Assembly: GCF_022096995.1 (NCBI RefSeq)
Contig: NZ_JACXGQ010000006.1
Span: 124,001-188,000 of the forward strand
DNA: 64,000 nucleotides
Reading direction: 5' to 3'
From: Yoonia sp. I 8.24
GTDB lineage: Bacteria > Pseudomonadota > Alphaproteobacteria > Rhodobacterales > Rhodobacteraceae
The notes below the pieces were generated by a model. That model worked only from the letters and a program-made list of their open reading frames with translations. It had not been told where the DNA came from and searched no databases. Of this stretch, positions 34,225 to 42,558 are shown piece by piece; the first letter of the stretch is position 1, and the number at the start of each line of letters is the position of its first letter. A program made the translations under genes and the position numbers.

Positions 34225-34238
34225 ATGGGGTGCTGCGC

Positions 34239-35108
34239 ATGTCTGACTATAACTTTGCGTATTTGGACGAACAAACGAAACGGATGATCCGCCGCGCGAT
34301 CCTTAAGGGGTTGGCGATTCCGGGGTATCAGGTCCCATTTGCGAGCCGCGAAATGCCGATGCCTTATGGTTGGGGCACGGGTGGCGTGCAGGTGTCAGCG
34401 GCTGTTTTGACGCCCGACGATACCTTTAAGGTGATTGACCAAGGGGCCGATGATACGACGAACGCCGTGTCGATCCGCCGGTTTTTTGAAAAGACCGCAG
34501 ATGTTGCCGTGACAGAAGCCACGGGCGAGGCCAGCGTCATCCAGACCCGCCACCGTATCCCAGAGCAAGACCTGCGCGCCGATCAGATTTTGGTCTATCA
34601 GGTGCCCATCCCAGAGCCGCTTCGGTTCTTAGAGCCATCCGAGGTCGAAACCCGCAAGATGCATGCGCTTGAAGAATACGGGCTGATGCATGTGAAGCTT
34701 TATGAAGATATTTCGCAGCACGGCGCGATTGCGACGTCCTATGCGTACCCGGTGAAGGTTGAAGGCCGCTATGTCATGGACCCGTCGCCGATCCCTAAGT
34801 TTGATAATCCAAAACTCAATATGGCGGGCATCCAGCTGTTTGGCGCGGGTCGCGAACAACGCATATATGCGGTGCCGCCCTATACGGATGTTGTCAGCCT
34901 TGATTTCGAAGACTACCCGTTTGAGGCCAGCAAAGCCGATCACGCCTGTGATCTATGCGGCGCCACTGACAGCTATCTTGATGAGCTGATCGTCGACGAT
35001 TCAGGTAAACGGATGTTTATGTGTTCAGACACGGATTATTGCTGTTCGCGGCGTAAGGCTGGCCATATCGGTGCGCAAGGTGTCCCTTATGCGGAGGATG
35101 CAGCATGA
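34239..35108 (+). CDS. phnJ: C-P lyase radical-SAM subunit PhnJ
   Basis: Catalytic subunit that cleaves the C-P bond of ribose 1-phosphonate 5-phosphate to give methane (or another alkane) and a cyclic ribose 1,2-phosphate. The unusual cluster motif is intact: Cys237, Cys240 (CX2C) and Cys262 with exactly 21 residues between, plus Cys268, equivalent to E. coli 241, 244, 266 and 272. 289 residues from ATG 34239; the GTG at 34230 is possible. It overlaps phnK by 4 bp. Confidence 0.95.
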   Translation: MSDYNFAYLDEQTKRMIRRAILKGLAIPGYQVPFASREMPMPYGWGTGGVQVSAAVLTPDDTFKVIDQGADDTTNAVSIRRFFEKTADVAVTEATGEASVIQTRHRIPEQDLRADQILVYQVPIPEPLRFLEPSEVETRKMHALEEYGLMHVKLYEDISQHGAIATSYAYPVKVEGRYVMDPSPIPKFDNPKLNMAGIQLFGAGREQRIYAVPPYTDVVSLDFEDYPFEASKADHACDLCGATDSYLDELIVDDSGKRMFMCSDTDYCCSRRKAGHIGAQGVPYAEDAA

Positions 35109-35875
35109 ACCCGCTGTTGAATGTTGGTGGAATTTCAAAGTTCTACGGCCACCGAATTGGCTGCAAGGATGTATCGTTTGATCTGTATCCCGGTGAGGTT
35201 ATGGGTATCGTTGGCGAAAGCGGATCAGGTAAATCGACCCTATTGAATTGTCTCGCGGGGCATCTCGCGCCGGACAGGGGCGCGGTGAATTTTGACACGC
35301 GCGTGGATGGCATGCGTGACACGGTCACGATGTCTGAACCAGAACGGCGGATGCTGTCGCGCACGGATTGGGCCTTCGTGCATCAACATGCGCGCGATGG
35401 GCTGCGCATGAATGTAAGTGCTGGCGGCAACGTCGGCGAACGGCTGATGGCTGTTGGTGCGCGTCACTATGGCGACATCCGCGACCAGGCGACTGATTGG
35501 CTTGGCCGGGTTGAGATTAACGCCGACCGCGTTGATGACCGCCCCACAGCATTTTCGGGCGGCATGCAGCAGAGGTTGCAGATTGCGCGGAACTTAGTGA
35601 CCGGGCCGCGCTTGGTGTTCATGGATGAACCAACGGGTGGCTTGGATGTGTCTGTGCAGGCACGTTTGCTGGATCTATTGCGCGGATTGGTGCGCGAAAT
35701 GAACCTGAGCGCAATTATCGTCACCCATGATTTGGCTGTTGTCCGCCTGCTTGCCGATCGATTGATGGTGATGAAAGACGGGCATGTGGTTGAAACCGGG
35801 CTAACCGATCAGGTGCTTGATGATCCACAGCACGGCTATACCCAGCTGTTGGTGTCGTCGGTGTTGCAGGTTTGA
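35105..35875 (+). CDS. phnK: C-P lyase ABC-type ATPase PhnK
   Basis: ABC-family protein that binds the C-P lyase core rather than a transporter. 256 residues: Walker A 'GESGSGKS', 'FSGGMQQR' signature and '[20 protein letters not shown]'. The sequence '[20 protein letters not shown]' is typical of PhnK. It overlaps phnJ by 4 bp (ATGA) and is followed by phnL. Known structures place PhnK on PhnJ, so co-translation fits. Confidence 0.94.
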   Translation: MNPLLNVGGISKFYGHRIGCKDVSFDLYPGEVMGIVGESGSGKSTLLNCLAGHLAPDRGAVNFDTRVDGMRDTVTMSEPERRMLSRTDWAFVHQHARDGLRMNVSAGGNVGERLMAVGARHYGDIRDQATDWLGRVEINADRVDDRPTAFSGGMQQRLQIARNLVTGPRLVFMDEPTGGLDVSVQARLLDLLRGLVREMNLSAIIVTHDLAVVRLLADRLMVMKDGHVVETGLTDQVLDDPQHGYTQLLVSSVLQV

Positions 35876-35889
35876 ATAAGGATTATACG

Positions 35890-36573
35890 ATGATCAGTAT
35901 CGAAAACGTATCAAAGTCGTTCACCCTGCATAATCAAGGTGCCGCGACGATCCCGGTCATGGATGGCGCGTCATTACAGGTGGCACCGGGCGAATGCGTG
36001 GCCCTTGTCGGGCAATCTGGTTCGGGCAAATCAACGCTGATGCGGATGATTTACGGAAACTATTTGTCCGCGGCTGGCCGGATCATGATCGATGAAGTGG
36101 ATGTCGCCTCTGCCGCGCCGCGCGAAATATTGCAGTTGCGCCGTTATACATTGGGTTATGTCAGTCAGTTTTTGCGTGTCGTGCCGCGTGTCCCGACGGT
36201 CGAGGTTGTGGCTGATCCTTTGTTGGCAACCGGGGTTGAACGCGGTGCGGCCTTGGCGCGTGCGCAGGTCTTGCTTGAAAATCTGAATATCCCCGAACGG
36301 CTTTGGGCACTTAGCCCGACAACGTTTTCTGGCGGCGAACAGCAACGCGTGAATATTGCGCGTGGGTTTGCTTATAACTATCCAGCCTTATTGCTGGATG
36401 AGCCGACCGCGAGCCTTGACGGCAAAAATCGTGAAGTCGTGATGACGATGATCGAAGAGGCCAAGGCGCGCGGCGCTGCAATTATCGGGATTTTCCATGA
36501 CGAAGCTGCACGAGACCGCGTGTGTGACCGCGAGATTGACGTGACGGGCTTTACCCCAAAGGCGGCGGCGTGA
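35890..36573 (+). CDS. phnL: C-P lyase ABC-type ATPase PhnL
   Basis: Second ABC protein of the pathway, needed with PhnGHI for the first step and able to dimerise with PhnK. Walker A 'GQSGSGKS', '[19 protein letters not shown]' (characteristic), '[14 protein letters not shown]' and '[11 protein letters not shown]'. Start taken at ATG 35890 with AAGGAT 7 nt upstream; the in-frame TTG at 35872 overlaps phnK. 227 residues. phnN follows with a 4-bp overlap. Confidence 0.93.
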   Translation: MISIENVSKSFTLHNQGAATIPVMDGASLQVAPGECVALVGQSGSGKSTLMRMIYGNYLSAAGRIMIDEVDVASAAPREILQLRRYTLGYVSQFLRVVPRVPTVEVVADPLLATGVERGAALARAQVLLENLNIPERLWALSPTTFSGGEQQRVNIARGFAYNYPALLLDEPTASLDGKNREVVMTMIEEAKARGAAIIGIFHDEAARDRVCDREIDVTGFTPKAAA

Positions 36574-37112
36574 CCGCGCGCTTTATCTGCGTTGTTGGCC
36601 CATCGGGGGTTGGCAAAGACAGTGTCATGCACGCCATGGCCGCGGCTGAACCCCGGCTTGTACCGGTGCGCCGTGTGATCACGCGGCCCAGTGAAGCAGG
36701 TGGCGAAGATTTTGACGGTGTGACCGAGACGCAGTTTTCGGCGATGGAAGCCGCTGGTAAATTTGCCTTGTCATGGCCAGCACATGGGTTGCGCTATGGC
36801 ATCCCTGTGGGCGTAGATGATGTGCTTGCATCTGGGCAAGACGTGCTGGCGAATCTGTCACGTGCGCAGTTGGCCGCCGCACAGGGGCGGTTCGCGAATA
36901 CCGAATTTATTGCGCTGACGGCATCGCGCGACGTGTTGGAAAAGCGGCTTTTGGCGCGTGGCCGCGAGACAGTAGAACAAGTAGCCCGGCGATTGGACCG
37001 CGCAAGTTTTGCACTGCCCGATGGCATCCACGCGCATGAGATCGACAATAGTGGGACGCTCGATGTTACAGTCAACGCGGCCTTGAACCTGCTTTACCCC
37101 GATAGGTCGTAG
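36570..37112 (+). CDS. phnN: Ribose 1,5-bisphosphate kinase PhnN
   Basis: Phosphorylates ribose 1,5-bisphosphate to PRPP, linking the pathway to nucleotide synthesis. 180 residues with a guanylate-kinase-like fold: P-loop 'GPSGVGKDS' (9-17), '[18 protein letters not shown]' and '[15 protein letters not shown]'. The GTG start overlaps the phnL stop. Its end overlaps the convergent 2H-phosphoesterase gene by 19 bp. Confidence 0.93.
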   Translation: MTARFICVVGPSGVGKDSVMHAMAAAEPRLVPVRRVITRPSEAGGEDFDGVTETQFSAMEAAGKFALSWPAHGLRYGIPVGVDDVLASGQDVLANLSRAQLAAAQGRFANTEFIALTASRDVLEKRLLARGRETVEQVARRLDRASFALPDGIHAHEIDNSGTLDVTVNAALNLLYPDRS

Positions 37113-37771
37113 CGGTGGATTTCATGGAACATACCAGCGCCATCCTCACCCATCAGCGAGATTTGATTGATCGGAAACGGGCGCGGCACCAGCGGCAGCA
37201 GATGCGGCGCCAGCGCGTCGGTCACATCTGCGCCAAGACCGGGGTCAATGCGTCCCGACAGGGTCAGGTGGAAATGAAAATCGGCGTCAACGTAGGGGTA
37301 GCCCCAAGTCATCAGGTTCGCCTCTTGCCGCTCGGTCAGGTTCGCCTTGCGACGACGGGCCAGCTCTTCGGGTGGCGCAGGGGCGCGGAACGGATCGAGG
37401 GTCTCAACGATCGCTTGCGTGAATGCGTTCAGCACGGTGACGTCACCGCGTGGGCGCAATGCCAAGAACCCGCGGTGATGCTTCAGCGCAAGACCTGTCA
37501 AGTTGAAGGCGGGCAGGGTCGCGCCCAAGGCTGCCGTCGCATCTTCCAGATCGTCTGGGCTACAACCTGTCGCCAGCCGAAACGGCGCTTTCAGAGTTGC
37601 ATGGATGCCGTATTTGCGCGGCGTTTGCGTCAGCGCAGCCACATCAAAATCAGCGATTTGCGGATGGGGGCAAGCGCGCCCCGCCCGATTATCCCAACCC
37701 AGCCATGCAGAACAGAAATCAGCGAATGGGCCGGGCGGTGGGGTGTAGAAAATTGCGTATCGTTCAAACAT
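37094..37771 (-). CDS. DUF1045 2H-phosphoesterase-like phosphonate-operon protein
   Basis: A 225-residue protein of the phosphonate-linked DUF1045 family (TIGR03223 as recalled). Two His-x-Thr-x motifs, 'HATL' at 57-60 and 'HLTL' at 168-171, mark a 2H phosphoesterase active site. Such enzymes open cyclic phosphates, including ribose 1'',2''-cyclic phosphates. PhnP, which opens the ribosyl 1,2-cyclic phosphate made by PhnJ, is missing here, so this enzyme may replace it (inference). I set the start at 37771; the frame extends to 38137 only as a shadow of the second phnM gene. Convergent overlap with phnN, divergent from the second phnM. Confidence 0.85.
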   Translation of the reverse strand: MFERYAIFYTPPPGPFADFCSAWLGWDNRAGRACPHPQIADFDVAALTQTPRKYGIHATLKAPFRLATGCSPDDLEDATAALGATLPAFNLTGLALKHHRGFLALRPRGDVTVLNAFTQAIVETLDPFRAPAPPEELARRRKANLTERQEANLMTWGYPYVDADFHFHLTLSGRIDPGLGADVTDALAPHLLPLVPRPFPINQISLMGEDGAGMFHEIHRYDLSG

Positions 37772-37805
37772 ATTCCACTCTTTGCCAAGGTAGCGTGACA
37801 GATCC

Positions 37806-38951
37806 ATGACAGATGAAACAATCCTCGCCAATGCCCAGATCATTCTTGCAGAAGAGGTGATCACCGGAAGCCTGAAAATGCAGGGCGGTACCATCACGGA
37901 TATTGCGCAGGGTGCGCAGGTGCCCAACGGGGCAATCGATTGCGACGGCGATTTTATAAGTCCTGGCATGATCGAACTGCATACGGATAATCTTGAACGC
38001 CACATAAGCCCAAGGCCAAAGGTCGACTGGCCGCACCGCGCCGCCATTGTGGCGCATGACCGAGAATTGGCTGGCTGCGGGATTACCACTGTGTTTGACG
38101 CGATCCGCGTTGGATCCATCGTGTCGGGGAATGGCAAACGCTATGGAAAATACGCGCGGCAGATGGCCGATGAAATCCTCCAAATGCGCGACCTTGGGGC
38201 GCTCAAAATCAGCCACCATATCCACCTGCGCGCCGAAGTCTGTTCTGAAACGCTTGTTGATGAGCTGGCCGAATTTGGTGAGGCTGACCGGATCGGGATC
38301 GTGTCTTTGATGGACCACACCCCCGGACAGCGCCAATTCAGCGACATCCAAAAATACGAAGACTATGTGTGCGGGAAACATGGTATGGATCGGGCAGAGT
38401 TTCCGGCCTATGTGGAATTTTTGACGACCTTGCAAGCGCGTTTGGGGGCAGATCATGAAGAAGCTGCCGTTGCCGCCGCACAGCGCTATGGTGCGACTTT
38501 GGCCAGCCATGATGATACAACAGCAGTACAGGTGGCCACCAGCCACGCGCATGGCATCACATTGGCTGAATTCCCAACGACTGTTGAGGCCGCAAATGCC
38601 TGCTACGATGCTGGGATTGCAACAATCATGGGGGCGCCGAACCTTGTACGGGGCGGGTCACACTCTGGCAATGTGGCGGCGCATGAGCTGGCGCGTTTGG
38701 ACCGGTTGGACATTCTTTCATCCGATTACGTTCCGGCTGCGCTGCTTCTTGGTGCTGTGCAGGTTGCGCAAATCTGGGACGACTGGGCGCGCGGTATAGC
38801 TACCGTGACATCAAGCCCAGCGCAGAAGGTACATCTTGAAGATCGTGGGGTGTTGGCGATTGGAAAACGCGCGGATGTGATGCGTTTTGCCGTGGTGAAC
38901 GACCTGCCGCTTGTACAGTCGGTCTGGGCCGCCGGGCGCAGCGTTGCCTAG
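37806..38951 (+). CDS. phnM: RPnTP diphosphatase PhnM, second copy
   Basis: Removes diphosphate from alpha-D-ribose 1-methylphosphonate 5-triphosphate. 381 residues with the canonical metal motif 'ELHTDNLERHISPRP' (His59, Asp61, His66), 'SLMDHTPGQRQF' and 'MGAPNLVRGGSHSGN'. This is the closer match to E. coli PhnM of the two copies. It starts 34 bp from the divergent 2H-phosphoesterase gene and ends with a strong terminator. Confidence 0.94.
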   Translation: MTDETILANAQIILAEEVITGSLKMQGGTITDIAQGAQVPNGAIDCDGDFISPGMIELHTDNLERHISPRPKVDWPHRAAIVAHDRELAGCGITTVFDAIRVGSIVSGNGKRYGKYARQMADEILQMRDLGALKISHHIHLRAEVCSETLVDELAEFGEADRIGIVSLMDHTPGQRQFSDIQKYEDYVCGKHGMDRAEFPAYVEFLTTLQARLGADHEEAAVAAAQRYGATLASHDDTTAVQVATSHAHGITLAEFPTTVEAANACYDAGIATIMGAPNLVRGGSHSGNVAAHELARLDRLDILSSDYVPAALLLGAVQVAQIWDDWARGIATVTSSPAQKVHLEDRGVLAIGKRADVMRFAVVNDLPLVQSVWAAGRSVA

Positions 38952-38960
38952 GCACTAGCA

Positions 38961-38992
38961 AAGAGCGCCGCGAAGATCATTGCGGCGCCCTT
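38961..38992. terminator. Terminator between phnM and cold-shock gene
   Basis: AAGAGCGCCGC (38961-38971) pairs with GCGGCGCCCTT (38982-38992), 10 of 11 pairs, then TTTT. It probably works in both directions between convergent genes. Confidence 0.75.
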
Positions 38993-39015
38993 TTGAATTT
39001 TGTGGTCTTATGTCT

Positions 39016-39225
39016 TTAGTCAGCGACGGTGAGGTTAATTGCGCTCTCGCGCCCATCACGGCCTGCTTCAATATCAAAATTAACTTTTTGATCGTCGCGC
39101 AAACCCGTTAGGCCCGAGCGCTCGACCGCAGAAATGTGAACGAATACGTCCTTAGCGCCGCCATCGGGCGCGATAAAGCCGTAGCCTTTTGTGGTGTTGA
39201 ACCATTTGACAGTGCCTGAAGCCAT
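39016..39225 (-). CDS. Cold-shock protein, CspA family, copy 1
   Basis: A 69-residue OB-fold RNA chaperone with both RNA-binding motifs, '[11 protein letters not shown]' (RNP1 type) and 'DVFVHISAV' (RNP2). It melts RNA structure at low temperature or in stationary phase. Start at 39225 with AAGGA upstream; the longer frame to 39348 is the leader. About 90% identical to copy 2 at 39469-39675, including a conserved leader, so the pair is a recent tandem duplication. Confidence 0.95.
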   Translation of the reverse strand: MASGTVKWFNTTKGYGFIAPDGGAKDVFVHISAVERSGLTGLRDDQKVNFDIEAGRDGRESAINLTVAD

Positions 39226-39248
39226 GTCCTTGTCTTCCTTCAATATCA

Positions 39249-39302
39249 TCCGCTCGCGGAACTGCAGCGGTTTGGCGCAGTCAAAGTTAGATCGATGGAC
39301 TG
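39249..39302 (-). promoter_or_regulatory. Conserved leader of cold-shock copy 1 (box plus hairpin)
   Basis: In the mRNA sense: box CAGTCCATCGATCT (39302-39289), then hairpin 39271-39249 with stem CCGCT/AGCGG, a bulged G and a GC/GC continuation, ending 23 nt before the ATG. Four stem pairs differ from copy 2 yet still pair. Confidence 0.75.
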
Positions 39303-39426
39303 GGCCGAAAAAGCAGACAGCGGTCGATAATTTAACGTCGCGTGTCAATCATGGCAGACTGCGCGACAAAATCAACAATTTTGGGAAGGGGAAGCAAAGG
39401 GCAGCGCAAAACCGCATGCCGGGGCT

Positions 39427-39451
39427 GTGACACGCGTCAACCGCGTGCCAC
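39427..39451 (-). terminator. Hairpin downstream of cold-shock copy 2
   Basis: GTGACACGCG and CGCGTGCCAC (9 of 10 pairs) around TCAAC, just after the stop codon of copy 2. No T-run. Confidence 0.45.
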
Positions 39452-39468
39452 ATAATTCTTTGAGACGC

Positions 39469-39675
39469 TTATGCGAGTGCGAGGTTAACCGCAGATTCGC
39501 GACCGTCACGGCCAGCTTCGATGTCGAAAGTAACTTTCTGATCGTCGCGCAGACCTGTCAGGCCTGAACGCTCAACAGCGGAGATGTGAACGAATACGTC
39601 CTTAGAACCACCATCAGGAGCGATAAAGCCGAAGCCTTTAGTTGTGTTGAACCATTTCACGGTGCCAGTAGCCAT
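39469..39675 (-). CDS. Cold-shock protein, CspA family, copy 2
   Basis: A 68-residue CspA-type RNA chaperone with '[11 protein letters not shown]' and 'DVFVHISAV'. It differs from copy 1 at about seven positions and in the last residue. AAGGA lies about 9 nt before the ATG. Its 5' leader carries the same box and hairpin as copy 1. The two genes lie 243 bp apart in the same direction. Confidence 0.95.
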   Translation of the reverse strand: MATGTVKWFNTTKGFGFIAPDGGSKDVFVHISAVERSGLTGLRDDQKVTFDIEAGRDGRESAVNLALA

Positions 39676-39698
39676 CGTGTTTTCCTTTATTTATCAAT

Positions 39699-39752
39699 GC
39701 TATCCGCAGAATTGCGATAGCTTGGCTTAGTCAGTGCAAGATCGATAGACTG
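39699..39752 (-). promoter_or_regulatory. Conserved leader of cold-shock copy 2 (box plus hairpin)
   Basis: In the mRNA sense: box CAGTCTATCGATCT (39752-39739), then hairpin 39721-39699: GCTATC/GATAGC plus GCA/TGC with a bulged G and loop ATTC, ending 23 nt before the ATG. Same architecture as copy 1. Confidence 0.75.
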
Positions 39753-39921
39753 TAGCCGTATTGGAAAACAGCGGGTCGAGTTGGATAACGTCTGCAATCC
39801 CCATGTGGGACCTTAGACCTAATAAATCAAGTAAAAATTGTATTAAATTGAGGTTTCAGAATAACGGGCAAATGTGACAACGCGGTTTTATGACGCGTTG
39901 TCACTTGAATCTTGCGCTTGA

Positions 39922-40473
39922 TCAGAAGGTGTAGGCCGCACGGAGCGACCCGCTGTCAACTGTGCCCTCAAGATCACTTCCGTCAGCAGCGAAATCGTAT
40001 GAGCGTCTCGCAAATTCTACGCCGACTTTGAATTGTTCGTTGATGCTGTATTCGGTACCTATGCCGACAATCAACCCAGATTGAGTTGTTTTATCACCGT
40101 CGTCATAAAATTCGCTTACCGAAAGCCCCATAACACCATAAGGTAAAAACGAGCCAACTTGATAGCCAACACGTCCTTTGAGGTCGACAATGGATGTATA
40201 TTCCCACTCGTCTTCATAACCATCTTCGTAGACGGCATCAGTCGTAAGCGCGAGTTCACCGCCCAAGATATAGCCGTTCATCTCATAGTCGATGCCAAAG
40301 AATACTTCGGCGACATCTCCGATCAGGTCGTATTGTGCGTCGTAGTCGATATAATCGTTTTCTCCGCCAAACGATGAATAGGCGATACCGGCATAGTATG
40401 CGGGGGCGGATTGCGCATGCGCTGTAGTTGCGCCAACTAAAAGTGTCGCGATTGCTAAAGCTGTGAATTTCAT
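39922..40473 (-). CDS. Outer-membrane beta-barrel porin-like protein
   Basis: A 183-residue protein with signal peptide 'MKFTALAIATLLVGATTAHA' and a series of alternating amphipathic strands ending in an aromatic residue ('GSLRAAYTF'), the usual outer-membrane barrel sorting signal. Size suits an eight-stranded barrel such as OmpW- or Opa-like adhesin/porin proteins. Many Asp, Glu and Tyr residues lie in the loops. Start at 40473; upstream frame is leader. No partner genes; function unknown. Confidence 0.8.
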   Translation of the reverse strand: MKFTALAIATLLVGATTAHAQSAPAYYAGIAYSSFGGENDYIDYDAQYDLIGDVAEVFFGIDYEMNGYILGGELALTTDAVYEDGYEDEWEYTSIVDLKGRVGYQVGSFLPYGVMGLSVSEFYDDGDKTTQSGLIVGIGTEYSINEQFKVGVEFARRSYDFAADGSDLEGTVDSGSLRAAYTF

Positions 40474-40758
40474 TGTTCGTGTGTCCTGTTGTAAAAAATA
40501 GACCAAATACTTTTGGGTGCAATGGTAGCTATGCAAATCTCTTACCATCATGCCTGCTTCAAGGTTACCGCTTCGCACGTAGGACCGTCGAGGTGATCTC
40601 GAAAGTAACTGAAGTATTACGTAACAATGGTGCTATCCGAACACGCTTGCACCGCTCTAGGTTGCTTCTTGCAAGCGATGTACGTTTGGTAAGCCCTAAA
40701 GCTGCTCTTTAGCTGAGCAAATACCAATTGCGCAGCTTCGCTAACGCGGCCTGTAACC

Positions 40759-40788
40759 AAGAAGGGTAGTCTAGGTGCTACCCTTCTT
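40759..40788. terminator. Long perfect hairpin downstream of ettA
   Basis: AAGAAGGGTAG (40759-40769) and CTACCCTTCTT (40778-40788), an 11-bp perfect stem with 8-nt loop. It lies 44 bp beyond the ettA stop. No clear U-tract on either side, so it may be a 3' stability hairpin. Confidence 0.6.
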
Positions 40789-40832
40789 GATTCGTTTCAA
40801 AGCTGGCCCAACCATAGGCGTTGTTTAGCTGG

Positions 40833-42488
40833 CTACCTTACGAACTTCTTATGTTTCATCCGCTTTGGTTCCAGCGCGTCTGCGCCGAGGCGTGATATTT
40901 TGTCTTCTTCGTAGTCGGAAAATGCGCCTTGGAACCATTCGACGTGGGCGTCGCCTTCGAAAGCTAGGATGTGTGTGCAAATCCGGTCGAGGAAGAAACG
41001 ATCGTGCGAGATGACCACGGCGCAGCCTGCGAAATCGACCAATGCGTCTTCGAGCGCGCGGAGCGTTTCAACGTCGAGATCGTTGGTCGGCTCATCGAGC
41101 AGCAGCACGTTGCCACCGGATTTGAGCAGTTTCGCCATGTGCACGCGGTTGCGTTCACCACCCGACAGCAGGCTGACTTTTTTCTGCTGATCGCCGCCCT
41201 TAAAGTTGAAGGCCGAGCAATAGGCGCGCGAGTTCATAGACGCGTCGCCAAGCTCAATAATTTCCGCACCGCCGCTGATTTCTTCCCATACGGTGGTGTC
41301 ATCAGCCAGCGCATCGCGCGACTGATCAACGTAAGAAAGTTTCACGGTTTCACCGAAGGTCACAGACCCTTCGTCGGGCTCAACCTGCCCGGTCAACATC
41401 CCAAAGAGCGTGGATTTACCCGCACCGTTTGGCCCGATCACGCCAACAATACCGCCCGGTGGCAGATCAAATGACAGCCCTTCGACCAGCAATTTATCAC
41501 CCATGGCTTTTTTCAGGTTTTCGACTTCGATCACCTTGTTCCCAAGACGCGGGCCGTTGGGGATGATGATCTGGGCGCGGCCGACTTTCTCTTTTTCAGA
41601 TTGGCTGGCCATTTCGTTATAGGACGCGATCCGCGCCTTTGATTTCGCTTGGCGGGCTTTGGCGCCTTGGCGCATCCAGTCCAATTCGCGCTGCAACGTG
41701 CGCTGTTTGGATTTGTCGTCTTTTGCCTCGCGCTCAAGCCGCTTTGCTTTGGCTTCAAGCCAGCTTGAATAATTGCCTTCGTGCGGGATGCCAGACCCGC
41801 GGTCCAGCTCCAAAATCCAGCCGGTGATCGCGTCAAGGAAATACCGGTCGTGGGTGACGATCAGGATTGTGCCTTTGTAATCAATTAGGTGCTGTTGCAG
41901 CCATGCGATGGTTTCGGCGTCAAGGTGGTTGGTCGGCTCATCGAGCAGCAGCATATCTGGCGCATCGAGCAGCAGTTGGCACAGGGCCACCCGGCGTTTT
42001 TCACCGCCCGAAAGTGTGGTCACATCTGCATCGTCGGGGGGGCAGCGCAGGGCCTCCATCGAGATGTCGATTTGTGCGTCAAGGTCCCAGAGGTTCTGCG
42101 CGTCGATCTGGTCTTGAAGCTGCGCCATTTCATCGGCGGTTTCTTCGGAATAGTTCATCGCAACTTCGTTGTAGCGATCAAGGATCGCCTTTTTGTCAGC
42201 GACGCCCAGCATCACGTTTTCACGCACGGTCAGGTTCGGGTCAAGCTCGGGTTCCTGTGGCAGATAGCCCACGCGTGCGCCCTCAGCCGCCCATGCTTCG
42301 CCGACGAAGTCTTTGTCTTGGCCCGCCATGATCCGCATCAGGGTCGATTTACCGGTGCCGTTCACACCGACCACACCGATTTTCACACCGGGGAGGAAGT
42401 TCAAGCGGATGTTTTCAAATACCTTTTTCCCACCGGGATAGGTCTTGGACACGCCGTCCATGAAATAGACAAATTGATTGCTGGCCAT
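40833..42488 (-). CDS. ettA: Energy-dependent translational throttle protein EttA (ABC-F)
   Basis: Ribosome-binding ABC-F ATPase that gates the first peptide bond according to ATP/ADP level. 551 residues with two ABC domains: Walker A 'GVNGTGKS' and 'GPNGAGKS', signatures 'LSGGEKRRVALC' and 'LSGGERNRVHMA', and Walker B 'LLLDEPTNHLD' and 'LLLDEPTNDLD'. The EttA-type linker ('LEREAKDDKSKQRTLQRELDW') lies between them, given here only in part as 'LQRELDWMRQGAKARQ'. The C-terminus 'EPKRMKHKKFVR' is typical of EttA. Start at 42488; the 12 extra upstream residues in frame are not conserved. Confidence 0.94.
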   Translation of the reverse strand: MASNQFVYFMDGVSKTYPGGKKVFENIRLNFLPGVKIGVVGVNGTGKSTLMRIMAGQDKDFVGEAWAAEGARVGYLPQEPELDPNLTVRENVMLGVADKKAILDRYNEVAMNYSEETADEMAQLQDQIDAQNLWDLDAQIDISMEALRCPPDDADVTTLSGGEKRRVALCQLLLDAPDMLLLDEPTNHLDAETIAWLQQHLIDYKGTILIVTHDRYFLDAITGWILELDRGSGIPHEGNYSSWLEAKAKRLEREAKDDKSKQRTLQRELDWMRQGAKARQAKSKARIASYNEMASQSEKEKVGRAQIIIPNGPRLGNKVIEVENLKKAMGDKLLVEGLSFDLPPGGIVGVIGPNGAGKSTLFGMLTGQVEPDEGSVTFGETVKLSYVDQSRDALADDTTVWEEISGGAEIIELGDASMNSRAYCSAFNFKGGDQQKKVSLLSGGERNRVHMAKLLKSGGNVLLLDEPTNDLDVETLRALEDALVDFAGCAVVISHDRFFLDRICTHILAFEGDAHVEWFQGAFSDYEEDKISRLGADALEPKRMKHKKFVR

Positions 42489-42558
42489 GCTCGGCGGTTC
42501 CTTTTGATAAAGCTTGTTCCCCACTTAAAAGGTGCGCGCGGCGTAGGCAAGGGGAGGG

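Noticed and set aside
37772..38137. N-terminal extension of the DUF1045 frame (122 codons)
   Set aside because: The extension is antisense to the second phnM coding sequence, and the homologous part begins exactly at 'MFERYAIF' (37771).
40579..40832. Possible tRNA or small RNA in the spacer before ettA
   Set aside because: No cloverleaf, T-loop or acceptor complement was found; only the long hairpin 40759-40788 stands out.
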